Translations under genes and position numbers: made by a program | Assembly (NCBI RefSeq): GCF_001500125.1 | Contig: NZ_LQIV01000044.1 | Location: forward strand, 1-64,000 | Origin: Mycobacterium sp. IS-1742 | GTDB taxonomy: Bacteria; Actinomycetota; Actinomycetes; Mycobacteriales; Mycobacteriaceae | Length of the DNA stretch: 64,000 nucleotides | Direction: 5' to 3' | The notes under the pieces: generated by a model | Told to the model about the DNA's origin: nothing | The model's input: the letters and a program-made list of their open reading frames with translations, nothing else | Database searches by the model: none | In this document: positions 42,273-51,139 of the stretch, one piece after another | Position numbering within the stretch: the stretch's first letter is position 1 | Layout: every line of letters begins with the position of its first letter

Positions 42273-43148
42273 ATGGGGAGGATCTTCATCGGCACGGAGG
42301 CGTTGGCAAGCGGCGACGTCACACGGCATGAGTTGGCGCGCCGGCACACACGCATCTTTCCGGACGTGTATTGCCCTGAGCGGGTGGAGCTCTCGCTGAA
42401 GGACAGGATCTACGCGGCGTGGCTGTGGTCGCGGCGGCGCGCGGTGATCGGTGGGCTGTCGGCCGCGGCGATGCAGGGTGCGCCGTGGATCGACGACGGC
42501 ATCCCGATCGAATTGATCTGGAACAACACCCATCCGCCCGAGGGTCTGATCGTCCGCAACGACACCGTCGCCACCGACGAGGTCGACCGCTTCGGTCGGA
42601 TGCCCGTGACAACCTGCGTGCGAACGGCTTTCGATCTCGGTCGACGGCTACCACGCGATGACGCTGTCGCGAGGCTGGATGCGCTGATGTGGGCGCAGCG
42701 CTTCTCCGTCGACGATGTCCGGTCGTTGGCGCGGCGTTATCCCCGCGCGCGAGGGTCGAAGCGACTACGAGTCGCGTTGCCGCTGATCGACGCCGGCGCG
42801 GCCTCGCCAAAGGAAACCTGGTTGCGGCTGCTTCTCATCGACAACGGCTACGACTCGCTGATCACGCAGATCCCGGTTTTCGACCATCTCGGGCTCATCG
42901 GTGTTGCGGATATGGGCTGGCCCGAGTTGAGAATCGCCGTCGAGTACGACGGGGACTACCACCGGACGAGCCGGCGGCGCTATGTGATGGATCAGCGCAA
43001 GCTGCGACGTCTCGCAGCGCAAGGGTGGATCGTCGTCCGGGTGATCGCCGAAGACGACGAGGCCGACATCCTCTCGCGGGTGGAACGCGCCAGACGAATC
43101 CGCGAGACGGAAGCCACGCAGGGGGTCTCTCGGACTTTCGCTGCGTAG
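42273..43148 (+). CDS. AbiEi-like/DUF559 endonuclease-fold protein, 291 residues
   Basis: The N-terminal part (IGTEALASGDVTRHELARRHTRIFPDVYCP) resembles the winged domain of AbiEi-type antitoxins. The C-terminal part resembles DUF559/Vsr nucleases, a PD-(D/E)xK variant: DMGWPELRIAVEYDGDYHRTS, then QRKLRRLAAQGWIVVRV, with Asp, Glu and an associated Gln/Lys. The mid-region (RRAVIGGLSAAAMQGAPWID) is typical of a mycobacterial family often annotated as hypothetical. The last 15 residues (ETEATQGVSRTFAA) and the stop come from the palindromic repeat at 43103-43160. An almost identical repeat copy lies before the gene. A role in defence or DNA processing is possible but not shown. No toxin partner gene is adjacent. 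Confidence 0.7.
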   Translation: MGRIFIGTEALASGDVTRHELARRHTRIFPDVYCPERVELSLKDRIYAAWLWSRRRAVIGGLSAAAMQGAPWIDDGIPIELIWNNTHPPEGLIVRNDTVATDEVDRFGRMPVTTCVRTAFDLGRRLPRDDAVARLDALMWAQRFSVDDVRSLARRYPRARGSKRLRVALPLIDAGAASPKETWLRLLLIDNGYDSLITQIPVFDHLGLIGVADMGWPELRIAVEYDGDYHRTSRRRYVMDQRKLRRLAAQGWIVVRVIAEDDEADILSRVERARRIRETEATQGVSRTFAA

Positions 43149-43160
43149 TTTCAGTGTCGC
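43103..43160 (+). repeat. 58-bp palindromic repeat, downstream copy
   Basis: The second copy of the element at 42181-42238, with two mismatches (TTCC versus TCTC region). It overlaps the 3' end of the AbiEi-like/DUF559 gene, supplying its final codons and TAG (43146-43148). Together the two copies form direct repeats 864 bases apart around the gene. Confidence 0.85.
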
Positions 43161-43182
43161 GGTGCCCGCGCCGCCTGAATCC

Positions 43183-44267
43183 TCAGCGATACGGTTCGCT
43201 GAAGTGGTGACACTTGTTGCCGCCGGCCCGCTTCGCCTCGTACATCGCCGCGTCGGCGGCCCGGACCATGCGGGCCAACGTCGACTCGTGACTCCCGGGC
43301 GCCGAATCCAGCGCGATGCACGCGGTTCCGACACTGGCGGTCACGGGTTCGGGCAGCGCGGCGATCTCCTCGCAGATCTGCTGCGCCAGCGGACCGGGAT
43401 TGTCGGTGTCCAGGACGGCGGCGACGACGAATTCCTCACCGCCGCTGCGGCCGATCACCGCCGGGGCGCCGACGACGGCCCGGGACAGGGCCTGACCGAC
43501 GGCGATCAGGGTCTCGTCGCCGACCTGATGGCCGTACGTGTCGTTGATCTGCTTGAAGTCGTCGAGGTCCACCACCACCATGACGAGGTGAGAGCCCGGC
43601 TGTCCCGCCTCGGCGGCGAGCAGCTTGGCGCTCTGGGTGTGGAAGGCCCTCCGGTTCAGCAGCCCGGTGAGCGGATCCCGGTCGGCCCGCGCCAGATCCA
43701 CGCCGAGCGCCCGGACCAGGACGTGGATCGCGACCGGCATGGCGATGTTGATCTGCACGACGATGAACAGGTCGACGACCGCCATCGCGGGATGCCCGGA
43801 CATGGCGATGCGCAGCGCGGCGATCACGCTGACGACCGCCGTCACCGCGAAGTTGTAGAGCACCAGCGCCGTCGAGTGGAAGAACGCGATGTAGGCGGCG
43901 ATGGTCGCGAACGAGATGCACCCGAGCAGCGCTCCGTGGGGTTCGGGTAGGCCAGGCACGACAGGGCGATCGCGGCGTTCGACACGACGGCGAACACCAC
44001 CGATTCGGTGTGGGTCGGCCAGCGGCGCAGCCACATCACCACCCCGACCACTCCGCCCCCGAACGCGGCCCACGTCATCGCGACGGGCACGGTGTGCTGT
44101 GGCCCGTCGTAGCGCAGCAGGATCACCAGACACAGCGCCAGCGACGCCGCGATCCCGCCCATCATGAGCCGGACCGCCCCGGTCATCCGGCGGGCGGCCA
44201 GATAGTCGCTCATCCACTCGTAGTGGTGCGCGTGTGACCACCATCGTCGCGAGAACGCCGCCGTCAT
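43183..44267 (-). pseudogene. Membrane GGDEF diguanylate cyclase, frameshifted
   Basis: Two reading frames together make one protein of about 360 residues. From ATG 44267 comes TAAFSRRWWSHAHHYEWMSD and four to five membrane helices. At the C4 run 43938-43941 the frame breaks after LAYPNP. The other frame continues with HGALLGCISFATIAAYIAFF and the GGDEF domain to 43183. One extra C would rejoin the halves. The GGDEF domain is complete: RDPLTGLLNRRAF, VDLDDFKQINDTYGHQVGD and the active site GGEEF (SGGEEFVVAAV), so the intact gene would make c-di-GMP. As written, the protein is truncated or untranslated. A sequencing error in the run is possible. Confidence 0.75.
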
Positions 44268-44358
44268 CTTCCCCGCCCCCGGTTCGCCGCCGACCAACTG
44301 TTTCCCCCAGCAAACGCCTTCAGGGTACAACCCGTCGGCGACACCGCCGCAGCAACGC

Positions 44359-45726
44359 TCACGCGCCGGCGAGCAGCGCCTCGAGTTTGTCGTTGACGGC
44401 AGGCAGCTGTGAGGCCATCATTCCGACGATCCGTTCGCGGGCACGTTCGCTCACACCCGCAGTGACGTGGTGCAGGATGTTCAGCCGCGCGCCGTCGAGC
44501 CACGCCATCATCCGCGGATCGGCGAACCACCGCTGCTGATTGCGGTGGAACGCCAGCATCATGCGCAGCCAGTCGGCGGGGACGCGCGGATACGGCACCG
44601 GTCCGCAGTACGCGTTGCGCGTCTCGTCATCGCCGTAGGCCGCTTCGACGTGGCCGATCACCGAGGCGCTGAACGCCGGCTGGCACGTCCGCACGGTCTG
44701 CAGTGTGATCAGGTCACCGTCGAAGACCGTCGTCGGCGGTTTGTCGCCGAGACCGTCGGCGGTGCAGTCCACGTAGAGCGCATCACCGGCGATGTCGACA
44801 CTGCCGCCGTCGAGCGTGACCCGGCCGGGCTCGACCGCGGTCACCCGCCCGAGCCGCACCACGTCCTCGACGCTGCGCAGCATCTCCAATTCGCCCTGCG
44901 ACACGATCGCGCAGCGGTACATCGTGGGGTCGACGGATCGGTCGACCCGCAGCAAAGAGCCGTTCGACTCGAGGCGTCCGAACAGGTCCGGCAGCGACGT
45001 GGCGTCCCGGACCGCGGTCATCTGCCCGGTGAGGTCGGCGAGCACCCGTTTGGTGAAGTTCGACCCGGGTTGCACTGTCGCGCGGTCCATCAGCCACGAC
45101 TCGCGGGGTTTGATCCACGTCAGCCGCGCCGGGGCCACACCGTGGCGGAGCAGGAACACGCACGCGTCCATCGCGGTCTTGCCCGCGCCGACGATGACGT
45201 ACCGCTCGTGGGCGGCGATCCGCGGCAGTGCGTTCGGCGGTATGCACGCGACGCCGTCGGCCACGGCGTAGGTGGGTGGCCGCATCGACGGCACCACGAC
45301 GTCGAAGTGGGTGACCACCGTCCGGCGCGCGGCAACCTCCACCTCGTCACCGCCGAGGGTGCGGATCCGCCCGTCGCCGAGGTGTTCGCTCATCGGCAGG
45401 TAGGTGACCCGCCCGGACGGCAGCAGATGCTCACGCACCACGGTCTCGTAGTACGCGCAGACCTCCGGACCGCCGGCCAGTTCGTAGAACCCGGCGTTGG
45501 GTCCGCTCTGGTCGATCGTGCCGCTGCCGAGCTGTCGCGAGTTGACGCCGTAGTACGCCGATGGCTGGTGCAGCCGGACGTACGGGTACGCGGTGGTCCA
45601 GTGCCCGCCGGGGGCGTGGTTGCGGTCGACGATGACGACGGTGGCGTCGGTCTCGGTGATCAGGGTGTCCACGAACGCCAACCCCATCGCACCCGCCCCG
45701 ACGACGAGGTAGTCGGCGTCGAGCAT
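44359..45726 (-). CDS. FAD/NAD(P)-dependent oxidoreductase (flavin monooxygenase-like)
   Basis: 455 residues with two Rossmann fingerprints, DYLVVGAGAMGLAFVDTL at the start (FAD) and YVIVGAGKTAMDACVFLL about residue 185 (NAD(P)). Between them are HAPGGHWTTAYPYVRLHQPS and YYGVNSRQLGSG, typical of flavin-containing monooxygenase-like proteins. The ATG 45726 start is one base after the epoxide hydrolase stop, so the two are co-translated. The longer open frame to 46329 runs through the upstream gene and is an artefact. The substrate is unknown. Confidence 0.8.
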   Translation of the reverse strand: MLDADYLVVGAGAMGLAFVDTLITETDATVVIVDRNHAPGGHWTTAYPYVRLHQPSAYYGVNSRQLGSGTIDQSGPNAGFYELAGGPEVCAYYETVVREHLLPSGRVTYLPMSEHLGDGRIRTLGGDEVEVAARRTVVTHFDVVVPSMRPPTYAVADGVACIPPNALPRIAAHERYVIVGAGKTAMDACVFLLRHGVAPARLTWIKPRESWLMDRATVQPGSNFTKRVLADLTGQMTAVRDATSLPDLFGRLESNGSLLRVDRSVDPTMYRCAIVSQGELEMLRSVEDVVRLGRVTAVEPGRVTLDGGSVDIAGDALYVDCTADGLGDKPPTTVFDGDLITLQTVRTCQPAFSASVIGHVEAAYGDDETRNAYCGPVPYPRVPADWLRMMLAFHRNQQRWFADPRMMAWLDGARLNILHHVTAGVSERARERIVGMMASQLPAVNDKLEALLAGA

Positions 45727-45727
45727 G

Positions 45728-46831
45728 TCAGCGCACCGTGTCGAAGAAGGCGATGACGTCGCCCGCGAACAGCTCCGGCTGTTCGAGCGCGGCGAAGTGC
45801 CCGCCGCGCGGCATGTCCGTCCAATGGGTGAGGTGGTAGCTGTCCTCGCACCACGACCGTGGCATCCGGACGATCTCCTTCGGGAAGGACGCCACACCGG
45901 TCGGCACGCGGACCGGCCCCGAACCCCGGCCTCCGACACCACTTTCCCAGTACAGCCGGGCCGAGGACGCCGCCGATGCGGTCGACCAGTACAGCATGAC
46001 GTTGTCGAGCAGTTCGTCCCTGGTGAACACGTTCTCGGGATGGCCGTCGCAGTCGCTCCACTCCCGGAACTTCTCGACGATCCAGGCGAGCTGCCCGACG
46101 GGGGAGTCGACCAGCCCGTAGCCCAGCGTCTGCGGGCGGGTGGCCTGCTGCTGGAAGTACCCGGTGCCCCAGCGCTTCCGTTCGGCCATCGCGGCGAGCG
46201 TCTGCTGTTCCTCGTCGGTGGGGTCGGTGAGATCCTTCGGTGGCCGCCCGATCGGCATGTTGGTGTGGATGGCGACGCATCCGCGTTCGTTGCGGCCGAT
46301 CTGCGTGGTGACCACCGCACCCCAGTCACCGCCTTGGGCGCCGTAGCGGTCGTAGCCGAGACGCGCCATCAGCTCGTCCCAGGCCTCGGCGATGCGCTCG
46401 ATGCCCCACCCGGTCGACGCCGGTTTGCCGGAGAATCCGTAACCCGGCAGCGACGGGCACACCACGTGGTAGCCGGCGTCGGCGAGTGGTTCGATGACCT
46501 TGGCGAACTCGGCGACGGATCCGGGCCACCCGTGGGTGAGGATCAGCGGGAACGCGTCGGGCCGCGACGACCGCTGGTGGACGAAGTGGATGTCGAGCCC
46601 GTCGATCTCGGTGGTGAACTGGTCGAACCGGTTGAGCGCGGTTTCGCGGGCCCGCCAGTCGTACCCGTCGGCCCAGTAGTGGGCCAGCTCCCGGGTGTAG
46701 GCGAGCGGGATGCCCTGGCTCCAGTCGTCGACGCATTCGGCCTCCGGCCACCGGGTGTTGGCCAGGCGGCTCTTCAGGTCGGTCAGGACGGCGTCGGGAA
46801 CGTCGATGCGAAACGGTGTGACAGCGGACAC
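45728..46831 (-). CDS. Epoxide hydrolase (alpha/beta fold, EphB/microsomal type)
   Basis: 367 residues including the N-terminal epoxide-hydrolase domain (PFRIDVPDAVLTDLKSRLANT, WPEAECVDDWSQGIPL) found in microsomal-type enzymes. The catalytic elements are the oxyanion HGWPGSV, the nucleophile elbow GAQGGDWGAVV (Asp), a Tyr-containing lid, and the terminal His in MPRGGHFAALEQP. It opens epoxides to diols. The start is GTG 46831. It sits between the LuxR-type regulator, 24 bases upstream, and the FAD oxidoreductase, so monooxygenation and epoxide opening may be sequential steps. Confidence 0.85.
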   Translation of the reverse strand: MSAVTPFRIDVPDAVLTDLKSRLANTRWPEAECVDDWSQGIPLAYTRELAHYWADGYDWRARETALNRFDQFTTEIDGLDIHFVHQRSSRPDAFPLILTHGWPGSVAEFAKVIEPLADAGYHVVCPSLPGYGFSGKPASTGWGIERIAEAWDELMARLGYDRYGAQGGDWGAVVTTQIGRNERGCVAIHTNMPIGRPPKDLTDPTDEEQQTLAAMAERKRWGTGYFQQQATRPQTLGYGLVDSPVGQLAWIVEKFREWSDCDGHPENVFTRDELLDNVMLYWSTASAASSARLYWESGVGGRGSGPVRVPTGVASFPKEIVRMPRSWCEDSYHLTHWTDMPRGGHFAALEQPELFAGDVIAFFDTVR

Positions 46832-46855
46832 ACCAGCGATCCTCGCACGGACGCG

Positions 46856-47704
46856 TCAGGGGATGAGGCGCAGCAGCCGCGCCCGGGACACCGATTCATG
46901 GCGGGTCCGTGTGCCGAGTTTGGCGGCCGTGCTGCGCAGGTAGCTCTTCACCGTCTCCGGCTGCAGCGAGAGACGTTGTGCCGCTTCGGCGTTCGTGCAG
47001 CCCATCGCGACCTGGGTGAGCACGTCGAGCTCGCGTACGGTCAGCGGCGTCTCGACGGCGGGAACGTCCCCGCCGAGCGCGGCGGCCAGCCGGTCGGCCA
47101 GCGCGCGCAGCGTCGGCCCGTCGGGGGAGTCGGCGGCCAGCCGGCGCAGTTCGGCATGCACCTCGCGGACCTGTTCGGCCCCGGCCATCCCGTTCGCGGT
47201 GCCGGCCTGTGCCGCCTCGCGCAGCCGGAGCCGCCGGTCCACCTCGTCGCGGATCCGCAGTTCGGTGGCGAGGCGGCGCGCCGAGGTGACGATGAACTCG
47301 GCGGTCCGGTCGGCGATCGGCGCGGGTGAGCGCTGCGCCCCGTAGAGCACCGCGCGGGCCTCGCCGTCGACGACGACGGGGACCGCCAGCACGGAGTGGA
47401 TGCCCTCGCCCAGTACGGGTCCGTCGTAGTCGTGGGTGATGGTGAGGTCGCGGCGGTAGTCGGACACCGACAGCGGGCGGCCCGCCACCACGGTGGCCCC
47501 GCCGAGGCCGGAGTTCGGGCGCACCGCGAGCCCGCGCAACCCGCTGGTCCTGGCGCCGACGAACTCGCTCAGCAGCAGCGTCCGGTCGAACACCTCGCCG
47601 CCGAACGTGACCGGAAGGCCGGTCGTCGACGCGATGCGCCGCAGCTCGGCGCGCAGCGCGTCGGCGTCGCGCGGCCGCAGCAGCGGCGAGACCGGCGGGC
47701 GCAC
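46856..47704 (-). CDS. GAF-LuxR transcriptional regulator
   Basis: 282 residues. An N-terminal GAF-like sensory domain (about 20-175: LRGLAVRPNSGLGGATVVAG, ITHDYDGPVLGEGIHSVLAVPV) is followed by a coiled linker and a C-terminal LuxR helix-turn-helix (TVRELDVLTQVAMGCTNAEA then SLQPETVKSYLRSTAAKLG). GTG 47704 follows AGAGGG with good spacing, preferred over earlier starts up to 47818. It is divergent from the acyl-CoA synthetase genes (58 bases apart) and precedes the epoxide hydrolase, so it is placed to control both sides of the cluster. Its ligand is unknown. Confidence 0.85.
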   Translation of the reverse strand: MRPPVSPLLRPRDADALRAELRRIASTTGLPVTFGGEVFDRTLLLSEFVGARTSGLRGLAVRPNSGLGGATVVAGRPLSVSDYRRDLTITHDYDGPVLGEGIHSVLAVPVVVDGEARAVLYGAQRSPAPIADRTAEFIVTSARRLATELRIRDEVDRRLRLREAAQAGTANGMAGAEQVREVHAELRRLAADSPDGPTLRALADRLAAALGGDVPAVETPLTVRELDVLTQVAMGCTNAEAAQRLSLQPETVKSYLRSTAAKLGTRTRHESVSRARLLRLIP

Positions 47705-47762
47705 GGACAACACCCTCTTTCGGGGGTAGCGAACGGACGTGTGTGACGTAGAGCATATCCGC

Positions 47763-49460
47763 ATGAGCACCAACACCGATCTGTACCGCAGCGCGCGCGA
47801 CCAGCTGGTCGCGGTCATCGGCGACTACGACAAGGCGCTGCGGAGTTTCGAGTGGCCCCGTTTGGAGGGCACGTTCAACTGGGCCACCGACTGGTTCGAC
47901 GCGATCGCGCGGGACCCGGTCACCGCCGATCGGCGGGCGCTGTGGATCGTCGAGGAGGACGGCCGCGAGGAGCAGATCACCTTCGCGCAGATGTCGGACC
48001 GTTCCGACCGGGTCGCCACCTGGCTCGAGCGGCGCGGCATCGGTATGGGCGACCGGGTGATCCTCATGCTCGGCAACCAGGTCGAGCTCTGGGAGGCGAT
48101 GCTGGCGGTGGCCAAGCTCGGCGCGGTCACCATGCCCACCACGGGCGCGCTGGGCCCGGACGACCTCACCGACCGGATCACCCGCGGCGGCGCGACGGCG
48201 GTGATCGCCAACGCCGCCGACACCGTGAAGTTCGCCGACGTGCGCGGCGACTACATCCGCATCGCGGTGGGTGGCTCGGTCGCCGGCTGGCACACCTACG
48301 GCGACGCCTACGACACCGTCTCGGCCGGTCCGTTCACCGCGCGCACCACCGTCGACGACACGATGCTCATCTACTTCACCTCGGGGACCACCAGCAAGCC
48401 CAAACTCGTCGAGCACTCTCAGGTGAGCTACCCGGTCGGGCACCTGTCGACGATGGCGTGGATCGGTGTGCGGCCCGGTGACGTACACCTGGCGATCAGC
48501 TCCCCGGGCTGGGCCAAACACGCGTGGAGTTGTTTCTTCGCGCCGTGGATCGCCGAGGCGACGATCTTCGTCTACAACTACCGCCGGTTCGACGCCGCGG
48601 CGCTGCTGCGCCAGCTGAACCGGGCCCAGGTGAACACCTTCTGCGCACCGCCGACGGTGTGGCGCATGCTCATCCAGTCCGATCTCGGCGCGAAACCCGC
48701 GGGGCTGCGCGAGATCCTGGGCGCGGGCGAGCCGCTCAACCCCGACGTCATCGCGCAGGTGGAGAAGGCCTGGGGGCTGACGATCCGCGACGGTTTCGGC
48801 CAGACCGAGACGACACTGCAGATCGGCAACACCCCCGGCCAGCCGGTCAAGCCCGGATCGATGGGCCGGCCGATGCCCGGCGTTCCGGTGGTGCTGGTGG
48901 ATCCGCTCACCGGCCGTCTCGCCGAGGAGGGTGAGATCTGCCTGGACCTGAGCCGGCGGCCGGTCAACCTGATGACCGGTTACCTCGACGATCCGGCGCG
49001 CAACGCGGCGGTGACCGAGGGCGGCTACTACCACACCGGCGATGTCGCCCAACGTGATCCGGACGGCTACATCACCTACATCGGCCGCACCGACGACGTC
49101 TTCAAGTCCTCGGACTACAAGGTGTCGCCGTTCGAACTGGAGAGCGTGCTGATCGAGCACCCCGCCGTGGTCGAAGCTGCGGTGGTTCCCCAGCCCGACG
49201 ACACCCGGCTGTCGGTGCCGAAGGCCTACGTAGCCCTGGCCGACGGCTGGAAGGCCGACGCCGACACCGCGAAGGCGATCATGGAGTACGCCCGCGACCA
49301 CCTCGCGCCGTACCTGAAGGTCCGCCGCGTCGAGTTCTACGAACTGCCCAAGACGATCTCGGGCAAGATCCGCCGGGTCGAGTTGCGCCGCCGTGAAGAG
49401 CACAGCGCGGGCCGGGCGATCCCCACCGAGTACCGCTACGAGGATCTGGTGACCGGATGA
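47763..49460 (+). CDS. Acyl-CoA synthetase (AMP-forming, medium-chain/acetyl type)
   Basis: 565 residues of the ANL adenylate-forming superfamily. P-loop motif: LIYFTSGTTSKPKLVEHS (about residue 203). Motifs A5 (RDGFGQTETTLQIG) and A7 (YHTGDVAQRDPDGYITYIGRTDD) and the catalytic Lys (LPKTISGKIRRVEL, near 540) are all present. The sequence KHAWSCFFAPWIAEAT and the size suggest the medium-chain acyl-CoA synthetase subgroup. ATG 47763 is chosen, since an ATG at 47739 would overlap the promoter. The next gene overlaps the stop by four bases (ATGA). Confidence 0.85.
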   Translation: MSTNTDLYRSARDQLVAVIGDYDKALRSFEWPRLEGTFNWATDWFDAIARDPVTADRRALWIVEEDGREEQITFAQMSDRSDRVATWLERRGIGMGDRVILMLGNQVELWEAMLAVAKLGAVTMPTTGALGPDDLTDRITRGGATAVIANAADTVKFADVRGDYIRIAVGGSVAGWHTYGDAYDTVSAGPFTARTTVDDTMLIYFTSGTTSKPKLVEHSQVSYPVGHLSTMAWIGVRPGDVHLAISSPGWAKHAWSCFFAPWIAEATIFVYNYRRFDAAALLRQLNRAQVNTFCAPPTVWRMLIQSDLGAKPAGLREILGAGEPLNPDVIAQVEKAWGLTIRDGFGQTETTLQIGNTPGQPVKPGSMGRPMPGVPVVLVDPLTGRLAEEGEICLDLSRRPVNLMTGYLDDPARNAAVTEGGYYHTGDVAQRDPDGYITYIGRTDDVFKSSDYKVSPFELESVLIEHPAVVEAAVVPQPDDTRLSVPKAYVALADGWKADADTAKAIMEYARDHLAPYLKVRRVEFYELPKTISGKIRRVELRRREEHSAGRAIPTEYRYEDLVTG

Positions 49461-51082
49461 AGTCCTACGACGCGGGCCCCACCGTCACCCCTCTCATCGA
49501 GGAGACGATCGGCGCGCATCTCGAACGCATCGTGGCGCGGCATCCCGACAACGAGGCGCTCGTCGAGGTGTTCACCGGCAGGCGGTGGACCTATGCCGAG
49601 CTGAACGACGAGATCGACCTCGTCGCAAGGGGTCTGCTCGCCCTCGGCGTCGAACGCGGCGAGCGGGTCGGGATCTGGGCGCCCAACTGCGCCGAGTGGA
49701 CGATCGTGCAGTACGCGGCGGCGAAGATCGGGGCGATCCTGGTCAACGTCAACCCGGCCTACCGCACCCACGAGCTGGCCTACGTGCTCGAACAGTCCGG
49801 GGTGCGCACGCTGATCGCGGCGACGGCGTTCAAGTCCTCCGACTACGTCGCGATGGTCGAGGAGGTGCGGCCACGCTGCAACCTTCTGCGCGAGGTGGTC
49901 TTCCTGGGCACCGACGACTGGGCGGCACTGCGCCGCGGCGCGTCCCTCGTGTCGGTCGAGAAGCTGCGGAACTGTATGGCGGAGTTGGCCGTCGGCGATC
50001 CCATCAACATCCAGTACACGTCGGGCACAACGGGCTTCCCGAAGGGCGCGACCCTGTCGCACCGCAACATACTCAACAACGGGTTCTTCGTCACCGAGTT
50101 GATCGGCCTCGGCCCGGCCGACAGGCTGTGCATCCCGGTGCCGTTCTACCACTGCTTCGGCATGGTGATGGGCAACCTCGGATGCACCACGCACGGCGCC
50201 ACCATGGTGATCCCGGCGCCGGGGTTCGACGCCGGGATGACGCTGACGGCCATCGAGAAGGAAAGGTGCACAGGGGTTTACGGGGTCCCCACGATGTTCA
50301 TCGCGATGCTCGGTCACCCCGACTTCCCGCGCACCGACGTGTCGTCGCTGCGCACGGGCATCATGGCGGGCTCGGTCTGCCCCGTCGAGGTGATGAAGCG
50401 CTGTGTCAACGAGATGCACATGACGGAGGTCGCGATCGCCTACGGCATGACGGAGACCTCCCCGGTGTCGTGCCAGACGCTGATCGACGACGACCTGGAA
50501 CGGCGCACCGCCTCGATCGGTCGCGCCCATCCGCACGTCGAGGTCAAGATCGTCGACCCCGAGACCGGCGAGACGGTGGAACGCGGTCTGCCCGGGGAGT
50601 TCTGCACCCGCGGCTATTCGGTGATGCTGGGCTACTGGAACGACAAGGAGAAGACCGCCGAGGCGATCGACGCCGAGGGGTGGATGCACACCGGTGATCT
50701 CGCGGTCATGCGGGACGACGGGTACTGCAACGTCGTCGGGCGCATCAAGGACATGGTGATCCGCGGCGGCGAGAACATCTACCCCCGTGAGGTGGAGGAG
50801 TTCCTCTACACCCATCCCGACATCGAGGACGCCCAGGTGATCGGCGTCCCCGACGACCGGTACGGCGAGGAGATCTGCGCCTGGATCCGGATGAGGCCCG
50901 GCCGGGCGCCGCTGACCGCCGAAGCGGTGCGGGAGTTCGCCCGCGACAAGCTCGCCCATTACAAGATCCCGCGCTACGTGCACATCGTCGACGAGTTCCC
51001 GATGACCGTCACCGGCAAGGTCCGCAAGGTCGATATGCGTGCCGAGAGCGTCCGGCTGCTCGGTCTGGACGCCGGCGACTGA
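49457..51082 (+). CDS. Fatty-acyl-CoA synthetase (FadD type)
   Basis: 541 residues, AMP-forming. P-loop INIQYTSGTTGFPKGATLSH (about residue 178), IAYGMTETSPVS, and the terminal TVTGKVRKVDM with the catalytic Lys are present, and the WMHTGDLAVMRDDGYCNVVGRIKDM segment is standard for fatty-acid and short-chain ligases. The close match of the start region (VGIWAPNCAEWTIVQYAAAKI) fits the FadD35-like mycobacterial group. It overlaps the previous synthetase and probably activates a different chain or branch of the same substrate. The two adjacent ligases are unusual in one operon. Confidence 0.88.
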   Translation: MKSYDAGPTVTPLIEETIGAHLERIVARHPDNEALVEVFTGRRWTYAELNDEIDLVARGLLALGVERGERVGIWAPNCAEWTIVQYAAAKIGAILVNVNPAYRTHELAYVLEQSGVRTLIAATAFKSSDYVAMVEEVRPRCNLLREVVFLGTDDWAALRRGASLVSVEKLRNCMAELAVGDPINIQYTSGTTGFPKGATLSHRNILNNGFFVTELIGLGPADRLCIPVPFYHCFGMVMGNLGCTTHGATMVIPAPGFDAGMTLTAIEKERCTGVYGVPTMFIAMLGHPDFPRTDVSSLRTGIMAGSVCPVEVMKRCVNEMHMTEVAIAYGMTETSPVSCQTLIDDDLERRTASIGRAHPHVEVKIVDPETGETVERGLPGEFCTRGYSVMLGYWNDKEKTAEAIDAEGWMHTGDLAVMRDDGYCNVVGRIKDMVIRGGENIYPREVEEFLYTHPDIEDAQVIGVPDDRYGEEICAWIRMRPGRAPLTAEAVREFARDKLAHYKIPRYVHIVDEFPMTVTGKVRKVDMRAESVRLLGLDAGD

Positions 51083-51139
51083 GCCGCATCGCGCTCCGAT
51101 CGGCCTGCCGATGTCGGCGTGTGCTGCGAGGATGTGACG

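Noticed and set aside
42273..43148. Insertion sequence or transposase gene
   Set aside because: No transposase DDE or Tyr/Ser recombinase motif. The flanking copies are direct, not inverted, repeats.
44359..46329. 656-residue open frame joining FAD oxidoreductase to an upstream extension
   Set aside because: The first 201 codons are a shadow of the epoxide hydrolase gene; the real start is ATG 45726.
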